Positions 46,401 to 52,958 of a DNA stretch of 64,000 nt are shown one piece after another (position 1 is the stretch's first letter; each line of letters starts with the position of its first letter). The stretch comes from Paramarasmius palmivorus. Taxonomy: Eukaryota > Basidiomycota > Agaricomycetes > Agaricales > Marasmiaceae. Position numbers and translations under genes: made by a program. Location of the stretch: the NCBI GenBank assembly GCA_037176845.1, contig JAYKXP010000034.1:186001-250000 (forward strand), given 5' to 3'. The notes beneath the pieces were generated by a model. That model saw only the letters and a list, made by a program, of their open reading frames with translations. It was not told the origin of the DNA and made no database searches.

Positions 46401-49360
46401 GCGAGGGTAGTACCCAAATGGCTATTCCTCAATCAGAATCTCAAAACTCTGAAAGAAATGTGTCAGTTCAGCTACCACAGTTGCTCAAAGCTTCGGAAAA
46501 CTCACCTAAGACCTCAGAATCCCAACCAACTTCTAGCCATATCCTGAGCTCAGAGAACACACAGAAGAACAAGGAGTTTGAAAGGAATGTAATTGAACAG
46601 TTCTCCGCCGAGCAGGAGAATGGCCAAAGCGTTGCGCGCGCGACTCCCGACGCCAGCGCATCGTCCAAGCCACCGAAAAGTCTAAATCAGGCAACTGTAC
46701 AGTCAGGTGATCCTGGCTCGGCAACTTCCGCCGCCGCCGAACACAGTGAAAATGTGCTCGCAGACACTGTTCCCAGTAACGAAAACACCTCGGACAGTGA
46801 AGGAGATCTAATTTCAACTATGTATGACATGGGTATAGACTTGGTAAATGGTATACGTGGCCGCTACACAGAAGACAAGTTTTTCAAGCTTGTATTGGCC
46901 AATCCAAAGGCATATCGCAACTTCCGAGTACATGAGAACTTGGTTTACATTAAGCATCCAGACCGTGAAGTGTTATGTATACCCAAGGTCTCAATTGGAA
47001 AGCGTAGCGCCCGAGAAATTGTGATTAACGAAGCTCACACAATTCTTGCACACCTCGGTCCGAGCCGAACGGTATCATATCTTCGAGCGTACGTTTGGTG
47101 GAAAGACATGGTTGACGACGTCGAAAGCTTCTGTAAAAGCTGTCAAACATGTCGCCGGACCAAATCATCAAATATGAAACCTTACGGGCTGTTGAATCCA
47201 TTGCCAGTACCAACATACCCCTGGGAAGTGATAGGGATTGATTTCGTTGGTCCCTTACCTCTCTCAAAGAACCGCGATAGTGCATTTGACATGATCACGA
47301 CTGTTATTGATCATCTCACGGGCATGACCCACTTAATCCCAAGCCATTCCAAGTATACGGCCAAAAATGTTGCCGAAATGGTATTCGAAGAAATCTATAA
47401 ACATCATGGTTTACCTAAGGTAATCGTTAGTGACAGAGACTCGTTATTTACAAGCATATTTTGGACTCACCTACATGAGCTCATAGGTACACAGCTCAAG
47501 ATGTCGAGTGCCTATCACCCGCAAACGGACGGAAAAACTGAGCGAATGAATCGCACAGTAACCCAGATGCTGACTCAGTGTATTTCACCGACTCAGACGG
47601 ATTGGGTATCCAAATTGCCTGGAATAGAATTCGCCATCAATAACGCGAGGTCAGAGGTAACTGGATACGCACCGTTTTTCTTGAACACTGGTCGCATGCC
47701 ACGTTCCTTCGTGTGGAACACTCCCGATAAGACGGAATATCCCGGAGTTCGTACCTTTGCACAAAGGATGAAGTTGGCCGTGATGAACGCACATGATACC
47801 TTGTTGGAGCATCGAACAAAGCAAGCTCGCGATGCCAATCGACGCCGCCAGCCTGCTCCCTTCAAAGACGGAGATTTCGTGTACGTCTCCAGCAAAAATA
47901 TTTCATTTCCGAAAGGCTTGGCTCGCAAGCTAATCCCGAAGTTTATTGGTCCCTACAAGATTATCAAAACCATAAACGACACTTCATTCAAGTTAGACTT
48001 ACCCGCGAGGCTGAAACAAAGAGGCATTCACCCAGTATTTCATGCTTCATTGCTTCGAATCCACGTGCCGAACGATGACCGTTTGTTTCCCGGAAGACTT
48101 GAGAATCAAGTTGCTGACTTCGATGATAAGGAAGGTGAATGGGCGATGGATAAAATCTTATCGCACTCGGGTAGTCACGCCGACGCAATTTTCGAGGTGA
48201 AATGGAAATCCGGAGATGTTTCTTGGGTGCCTTATGCTACCGTAGAGAACTTGGAGCCCTTGCGCGAGTACTTCGAGCTAATCGGGGTTGAAGACGTCAG
48301 TAAATTGACCAAGGGTTCGGGAAAACCACCTACCAATGACCCGCAAGTATTTCTTGGGGAAATATCCATATTGGGACCTGGAGAGCGTGCAGAGTCAGAA
48401 AAGATATATAAGAAAATGAGATTTCGCCATTTTTACTCACCAGTCTGCACTATCTGCCAGTCTATCCTCGCAATCGCTCTCATGTCTTCTAAACCCACTT
48501 CTCTCGTCTCTGCGCCTAACCGCATCCTGCGTTACATCGAACGCACGTCCGACGGTCGTGGTTGGAAGGTTGCCGATCCCGATAACCTCTTGCCCGGCTT
48601 GCTGTACATTCCCGACGACCGAATGCGCGAAATCCTCGAAGTCGACCGTCAATTTCGTTCCGGCGCTATTCCCGCATCCACTCCTATTCCCGTCGACCAC
48701 CAGAACGTAATTGACGCGTTCAATCGCGATGTTCATGCCGAAAAGTTTTGTTCGGTCGACGTTGCTGGTGATCTGGTTGTTCCAGCAGTCCCCGTTAGCG
48801 ACGACATCTTTTTCCCGACTGACAAAGCGGTCACTGACCTTGGTCATACCCTTTCCAACACTTCCCTTGACCCTGCTGTCGTCGCTCCGACTCCTCCTCC
48901 TGTTGCTCCCGCAATCATTCCCGTTGTCCAAACCGCCGTACCCGACGTCGACATGAAAACCGTCAATCCTGGCTCTATTCCACCTGTCCCCAACGTCGAC
49001 ACGACCATTCGTTCGACTCCCTCGTCGCAAATCCGTAACGAGCGTCGTTTCGAACGCTATAATCGAAGGATGAACTACATAGCCGATCAGCGTCAAGCCC
49101 GCCGAGTTCGTTTCATGGACGAACCTGATGCCGACCCCAACTCTCCCTTCAAAGCTCTTCTCACTCCCGAGAATGGTGCTGTACTTGTTCACATGTTCTT
49201 GAAGAGTGCTCGGAAGGACATGTTGATCTCCAATGACATCCAGAGGCGCCGTAGGTTTAGGATGATGCAGCAGCAACAGCAGAGTGCTTTGACTGCTAGT
49301 ATGGGGATGAATTTTGACGAGTTGATGGGACAGGGTGCTGGTATGATGAATTTTGTTTGA
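40469..49360 (+). CDS. Gag-Pol polyprotein of the Ty3/gypsy element, single frame
   Basis: About 2,960 residues without a stop. The start ATG at 40469 (MATDRYNLRNRAS, context cactATGGct) is preferred; no ATG precedes it in the frame. In order, numbering from 40442: a long N-terminus with Ser-rich and Arg/Ser-rich tracts, a Gag capsid-like part ending in the CCHC knuckle CFYCKEEGHMARQC (about 782), a 450-residue acidic region with a tandem repeat (about 1037-1213), protease LIDTGSLGDFV (1301), reverse transcriptase VADLRARN, YLDDIIIYS (1620), RNase H VTDGCGTG, HEIEMLAGVE, TDHKGL (1769-1840), integrase HHCC (EAHTILAHLG to CKSCQTC) with catalytic IGIDFVG, IVSDRDSLF and TDGKTERMN, then FEVKWKSGDVSWVPYATVEN, a chromodomain-like segment (2564-2614), and a C-terminal region of 357 residues without recognised domain. 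Gag and Pol share one frame, so no frameshift signal is needed. Confidence 0.93.
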   Translation: MATDRYNLRNRASTTNVNGINNNGEQTSISNAPPTAPAATDQPSPTVNGRESPDGANNTIRAPPVYGDRVSQLPQQRSMRPNPAAMRSSLGIRTNGVDVPIMDRLSSPESDDVPQRQLTWAEELQALHDVTQPTQQTQPPSYEASAALTPPTPAQRPRARTAYVESVSDSEDDRPWTTVQRHRRGNYSRSVSPRINTNVNGIDQELTSDQERTIERAVREMTDEQLAALNRRDSIRIRPGDDQTSDDEEPEEPANKGKGPDPRNWGVKLTAAEKNLDTQRALLNSMKESLPSRNRFAVLENESDGESEIDKDSDESVAPNVQNIAEGQAGPSRVKKSKKPKKSIKKDKKNPVEVQRAASEPMNDLMHEQINNLLGNKNKKHTSKKAGKKTAVSGFRKPADYIAPGSHLARTLEGLGKGGGPPSDSSSSSSSSSSDSEDSSSTSSSGSDDGNNGGHGGGGGSPSSSSSESDNHRRGRSIRRRHSRDRSRRRHSSSRRTRRRKLNLKPDPPTTYDGTADVPTLMKWITETSEYMKDGNVPESRWVFKSSKYLSGTAYQCYLTTVANDPFSWAFQDFCTELYNFCFPLTYRLDQRNRLRDCRQGGRPVRVYLAEIKQLFNTVGMMDERERIHKVWTGFDDRIQKGLWNKELHPEISSFAEIEQQAEIIEIINNVKKGSKKDNSQYTSHAMHVSRDNHSRRRHDSRSRHPENRPSHLNHRNGRFSGRGRGSFRKHGPSRRHDSQPRNHNQRTNSQGSSSNKPLTEEEQAQLRAENRCFYCKEEGHMARQCPKRNNVKSDKKGKPPGLTTHNMEWELADIETLRELAEETTDVHSLSLNVMTLSPCLSELDDLEFAEYSSDCESVDWSDYADSGVSGLEEDSYPRSLLLSGHDSQQSGLSDSHFGQEPMTDSDDDSMPPLIPIVNESEDEQSEDCSCSCSFCIPDEDIAWDDDVVIPCDSDKLFELCPLDAGWLETELKGLKTAELAPVLFLPEEKIRKSAKRGVWKFNFLNTHSYGWSSDKPPRVIGDLLANTAEYLLDVGAPYPGEDPTSRLLGRFCVYRTSETEYAICDSYYYIEGDYEDLILPTHVLEEPHFKISEWYATVRGVFNGFPPHTWLRNSPWIGSSPMGFVFEEGIAELLQRNEPYPGDHLAGTLRLAGRFRVDRHPSTDEIFVIDDLLRGITVNLPLSLVTWPRFDLARWYSKRVVLANRSVYQFNHAEDNEGTFFGNLFDLPEDEYPRRDPEGDIIHQLQAFGVQVPRNQYAALQRNASRVKDIGRKVPKPLVIVVRINGHPARALIDTGSLGDFVSSTLADQLKLNRIELANPLPLQLAVQGSRSKINFGVRPNFEYQKINERRYFDIANLTNYDVILGTPFLFQHRITTSFNDAKVVVGSNESLPMEGASVSQLASRAMSVYEDHLQVARNELLAYAKPLCRTMAETELPPLRAINHCIPLIDENKIIPWRPSRCPEKFRAAWAEKRDMYLKSGRWKLTSAGNTVPLLLIPKVSDKNQLRVVADLRARNANTRKLTSPLPDIDGILRRVARCPYRSTLDGKDAYEQIRIEPADVHRSTVTTPDGNMVSLVVQQGDCNAPATYQALMNHIFSAHIGRFMDVYLDDIIIYSMTLKEHVQHVKIIIDILRKEKLYLSESKLNFLAKELRVLGRVVDDQGIRMDPNKVDAVTKWKTPTNRDLLRGFLGAVGYLADDIAKVRIPMGQLHAITGDTVPFRWGYTEERAFQEIKNLVGKSKFHHRVPLDYSDGADPVWMVTDGCGTGVAGVIVQGKTWKEGKVAAFYSAKLNSAQQNYPVHEIEMLAGVETMLRHRDILQGLKFRWVTDHKGLIYLLGQKGLSGRQARWFEKISEFDFSVEYVAGAENVLADALSRIYSNDAPGTVRSRSEYTYHDVLDNDTIEKVAASGITVPLLVDLEASAALFSAPMELRPRPEKVPAPVKPKRIKKVNESRDFAKRIKKFVLKGPRERMEGEGSTQMAIPQSESQNSERNVSVQLPQLLKASENSPKTSESQPTSSHILSSENTQKNKEFERNVIEQFSAEQENGQSVARATPDASASSKPPKSLNQATVQSGDPGSATSAAAEHSENVLADTVPSNENTSDSEGDLISTMYDMGIDLVNGIRGRYTEDKFFKLVLANPKAYRNFRVHENLVYIKHPDREVLCIPKVSIGKRSAREIVINEAHTILAHLGPSRTVSYLRAYVWWKDMVDDVESFCKSCQTCRRTKSSNMKPYGLLNPLPVPTYPWEVIGIDFVGPLPLSKNRDSAFDMITTVIDHLTGMTHLIPSHSKYTAKNVAEMVFEEIYKHHGLPKVIVSDRDSLFTSIFWTHLHELIGTQLKMSSAYHPQTDGKTERMNRTVTQMLTQCISPTQTDWVSKLPGIEFAINNARSEVTGYAPFFLNTGRMPRSFVWNTPDKTEYPGVRTFAQRMKLAVMNAHDTLLEHRTKQARDANRRRQPAPFKDGDFVYVSSKNISFPKGLARKLIPKFIGPYKIIKTINDTSFKLDLPARLKQRGIHPVFHASLLRIHVPNDDRLFPGRLENQVADFDDKEGEWAMDKILSHSGSHADAIFEVKWKSGDVSWVPYATVENLEPLREYFELIGVEDVSKLTKGSGKPPTNDPQVFLGEISILGPGERAESEKIYKKMRFRHFYSPVCTICQSILAIALMSSKPTSLVSAPNRILRYIERTSDGRGWKVADPDNLLPGLLYIPDDRMREILEVDRQFRSGAIPASTPIPVDHQNVIDAFNRDVHAEKFCSVDVAGDLVVPAVPVSDDIFFPTDKAVTDLGHTLSNTSLDPAVVAPTPPPVAPAIIPVVQTAVPDVDMKTVNPGSIPPVPNVDTTIRSTPSSQIRNERRFERYNRRMNYIADQRQARRVRFMDEPDADPNSPFKALLTPENGAVLVHMFLKSARKDMLISNDIQRRRRFRMMQQQQQSALTASMGMNFDELMGQGAGMMNFV

Positions 49361-49432
49361 TTCTGAGTTGTTGAAAGAGTTGCTGAAGGGGTTGCCGTTG
49401 TGTTTCTTGAGGAATTCTGGACAATTCCTGGT

Positions 49433-49440
49433 GGGAGGTA
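49433..49440 (+). other. Polypurine tract candidate of the Ty3/gypsy element
   Basis: GGGAGG followed by TA immediately before the 3' LTR. Position fits a plus-strand primer, but the tract is short. Confidence 0.35.
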
Positions 49441-49714
49441 TGTAGGAGTTCTGTGACTGTTACTTGACCGTGACCTGTGATCTTTCCCTTTCCGTTACCT
49501 CTCTCGAGGTTTCTCCGTCTCTTCCTTTGTCTTCGTACTTTTATTCCTAGTTACTATATTTAGGTACAGGACTCTCTGGTAGTATATAAACCCTGTAGAT
49601 ACCTCTGTAGTAGATAGGGACTTTTATTCAGACTTTGACCCACTCATAGTTCTGCGTGAAAGACCTACCTCTCGTGTTCGCGCTTTGTGTTACCTCCGTC
49701 ACAGAAGCGTTACA
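49441..49714 (+). repeat. 3' LTR of the Ty3/gypsy element
   Basis: 274 bp, same sequence as the 5' LTR. Ends 51 bp before the ATG of kinase B, so an LTR transcript could run into that gene. Confidence 0.95.
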
Positions 49715-49719
49715 TCGGA
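49715..49719. repeat. Target site duplication, right copy
   Basis: TCGGA, matching 40063-40067. Confidence 0.9.
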
Positions 49720-49765
49720 TTCCTATCTTCAACCACAGTGATATGCATCTCAGCTAGCCGCTACT

Positions 49766-52564
49766 ATGTCGCATTCAGCGGTAACTATTCAAGATATAGA
49801 GGAACTCAGGGAGCTTCTTGCATCGCCGGACCCAGTAAACGCACTTCTTTCCGTAGAGAATTCTTGTGTATCGACAGTCGTCGAGCTACTACAATCGGTG
49901 ATTTCTTATTGGCGTTGAGCAGAACTGGGACTAACAAGAATTCACAGGAGATAGTAGCAATTTCGAATTCGTATGAACGGTATCGCAGGCTTTGTATGAA
50001 ATGCCTTCGTGCACTTGTCAAGAAATATCATGTATTGCCCTCTTCGATCTTTCTTAAGGACGTTGAATACCGCGGGCAATATCCTGTGGGCGGTGGAGGA
50101 TTTTCGGTTGGCACCGTATTCTGCATACTTGTTTGCAACAGTGGGCTAAAGCGTTTTGGGGCAGGACATATGGAAAGGAAATGCGGGAGGTCAAGACGTT
50201 TGTCTGAAGGTTTTAAGGTTGCACATGGAGGGAGACCAGCCTAAGAGGGAGGCGATGTATTCCGTGCGTACAAAAGACTGGAATGTCGTATACGGTCTGA
50301 CCACTTTCCTCAGACCTTTTGCCAAGAAGCGCTTCTTTGGACACACTTAAACCACGACAACGTCCTTCGCTTTCTTGGAGTCAACGCCGACCTTTTTCAA
50401 CCACGTTTTTGTCTCATCTCACCCTGGATGGAAAATGGGGATATCATATCTTTTATACGACGAAACCCTGATCACGACCGCCTGAGGTCTGTGAGTACCA
50501 AATACTCTCTCGCTCTGGTCAGGTGGATTGACATGAATCACGGTTTGCATCCTAGATCAGCGAAATCTCGGCGGGGTTGGAGTATCTACACTCACTGAAC
50601 ATTGTTCATGGTGACATTAAAGGAGTATGCTTGAGGTCGTCCGACATTCACATTGTATCACTCATTGAATGAGAAGGTCAATATCCTCGTCGACGACAAG
50701 TCACAATGTCGTTTGGCCGACTTTGGGCTGGCAGCAGCAACCGGTGAATCCCATAATACCACGTCTAGTGGAGGCCTACGTGGAACCATTAGATGGTTGG
50801 CGCCTGAAGTGTTCGCAAACACCCCTACGAAAGACAAGCGTCCAAGGGATATCTATGCCTACGCCTGCACAATATATGAGGTGTGTTACTACCAACTGCC
50901 CTATTGCTTGATTTGACCTTTATATCAGATCATGGCGCTCAGACCACCATTCTACGACCTCGTGGAGCCCGCTGTATTATTGCAAGTTGTAGTGCTGAAG
51001 AAGCGGCCGGAGCGGCCGATCGATGCATGGTGCCCTGATAACATATGGGATCTGGTAGAACGATGCTGGGCCGAAGAAACAGAGCAGAGACTTCAGGCAG
51101 AACATGTACACGCATACTTGGAGAAACTGTTGAAACTGCGAGAGATGGGAAATGTAGGCGCATCCGAACTACTCTTTGAGGACTTCAGTCATAACGAAGA
51201 AGGCTCAGATCCCAAACACGAAACAGGTCAGTTTTCACTTGCACGCTTCAAAGTTCAAACAAGTGATTACTATTATCAACCACAGCCCGACCATCCAGAA
51301 AACCAAGACCTTTACCACCTATACCTCACGCAAAGCCTGGTCCGGGGCAGGCAACATTCAAGAGAGAAGTACCACCACTCGATACGTCACGTCATCACGA
51401 AGCCGAACTTTCAGACAAGCAAGCATCCTCGGAAGCCGGTAAGCATATTGATGATGTCCAGTCTATCTCTTGCATTGATTCATTCCCCTCGCCATATAGT
51501 CGCAATGCAGTGGGTTCGAGGGGAACTCATTGGCAAAAGCACATATTCGAGAACGTACCTTGCTTTGAGAGTGGATGGAAGCATGATGGCTGCAACACAG
51601 GTCGAAGTGACAGAAAAAGAAGATCACAGACAACAACTGGTAGTGGACGCACTGTGGAATCAGGTTAATCTAATGAAGGGCTTTGACCATCCGAATGTTT
51701 TGGGATATCTTGGCTTCGAAAAGACTTATGACACTCTGACTCTGCAAGTGAAATGCTCGTTCATCGCAGTGCCTCTCTGTTGATAAAACATCCAATAGGT
51801 TTAAAGAGTATCTACCCATGACCATTGGTGGTACAGTACGAAAGCATGGTAAACTGAGCGACGGGAACGTAAAGCACTTTACCAGCCAGATTGCTAGTGG
51901 ACTGGAGTACCTTCACTCCAAAGGCATTCTCCACAGAGTACGTTGATATCCCCACTTAACGACTCGCTCTGATCTCGCTCTTGGTTCTATAGGACCTGAA
52001 AGGTGACAATATCTTCATCAACTACGAGGGTACATGCAAGATTTCCGACTTCAGCATATCGAAACGCGTCAGCAACACCTTAGATATCGATGCTGATGTC
52101 AACACTGCAATGCAAGGTACTATCTTCTGGATGGCACCCGAAGTTGTCAATAGCGGGAGTCAGAGTTACGATTACAAGGCAGATATATGGAGTCTGGGAT
52201 GTGTGGTACTAGAGATGGCAAGTGGTGCGAGGCCCTGGGCAGGCCATGAAGTAATGGCCGTTTTAATGAAGGTAGCCTTCTACATAGTGAAACCACTGCG
52301 ACAACATACTGACTCTTCAGCTTTTACAGCTATACCAAGATAAAGATCCGTCACCAATGCCTGAAGATGTAGAGCTTCCGAACCTTGCCTACGACTTCAT
52401 TGGGCAGTGTTTAACGCGGTAGGGAGCCACTAGTTATCGAGGAACGGTTCTCTTACTGAAATCGGCTATCTAGCAATCCAAATGAGCGTCCAACCGCGAC
52501 AATGCTACGAGCTCATGAGTACTTGAAAATTCCGTCTGAATGGAGATTTCGAGGGATTGAATGA
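49766..52564 (+). CDS. Kinase B: TKL kinase domain plus C-terminal MAPKKK-like pseudokinase domain
   Basis: Begins MSHSAVTIQDIEELRELLAS and carries the N-terminal module shared with kinases A and C (YRRLCMKCLRALVKKY). Domain 1: PVGGGGFSDIWKG (glycine loop), VCLKVLRLH (ATP Lys), EALLWTHLNHDNVLRFLGVN, IVHGDIKGVNILVDD, LADFGLAAAT, TIRWLAPEVF, RPRDIYAYACTIYEI; catalytically complete, HGD in place of HRD. Domain 2 (from about 51510) resembles MAPKKKs: IGKSTYSRTYLALRVDGSMM, AATQVEVTEK (Lys to Thr), LEYLHSKGILHRDLKGDNIF, CKISDFSISKR (DFG to DFS), GTIFWMAPEVVN, YDYKADIWSLGCVVLEMASG. The N-lobe loop, Lys and alpha-C Glu are lost, so this half is probably a pseudokinase. About eleven introns; roughly 740 residues. 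The promoter is disturbed by the LTR element 46 bp upstream of the ATG. Confidence 0.87.
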
Positions 52565-52958
52565 GAATTTAGCTGCTTTGACTTACATGTATGATGTAGC
52601 TATATGTATCCGCTAAATCTGAGTGAATACTCGGTCAGCGACGATGCCAGTGCTTAAGGGGAATGTAAGCGCCGGAAGAAGCCGGACCGTGTGGCAATAA
52701 TCTGGGTTTCAATCTTTTTCATCCTCACCTCCATGTTCCTTCTCGTACTCGCACTCAAATCTTTGACTATTTTCTCGACCAGTTCGAATCCAACTTTGAT
52801 TCTGCGCCTTGCGTGCGTATTCTGATTGGTTGATGCCGCTACGTATGTACTCAATTGAGACTTGACAGGTGGGCTGCCATTGCTTCGAGTATGGTGACTG
52901 GCGCCGGACAGCTTGTACATCACTCCAGACCAATCATGCGCACGAGTATCTCTTCAAC
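52565..52958. other. Spacer between tandem kinases B and C
   Basis: About 390 bp holding the kinase B 3' UTR and the kinase C promoter. Short minus-strand frames at 52654-52933 are not credible genes. Confidence 0.35.

Larger units (their letters stand above)
40068..49714 (+). mobile_element. Complete Ty3/gypsy (Metaviridae-type, chromovirus-like) LTR retrotransposon, 9,647 bp
   Basis: Two 274-bp direct LTRs that look identical base for base, each beginning TG and ending CA, flank one uninterrupted frame encoding Gag, protease, reverse transcriptase, RNase H, integrase and a chromodomain-like segment, in the Ty3/gypsy order. A TCGGA target duplication flanks the element. Identical LTRs and an open polyprotein frame indicate recent insertion and possible competence. 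No primer-binding site complementary to a common tRNA 3' end was recognised right after the 5' LTR (TATTTTTGAGTGTC). The element is at 9.6 kb unusually long because of extra coding regions between Gag and protease and after the chromodomain. It lies between the divergent dioxygenase and kinase B genes. Confidence 0.95.

Noticed and set aside
48437..49276. A 279-codon open frame on the minus strand inside the retroelement
   Set aside because: It lies exactly opposite the Gag-Pol C-terminal region and is kept open by the codon bias of the sense strand; no ATG context or domain supports it.
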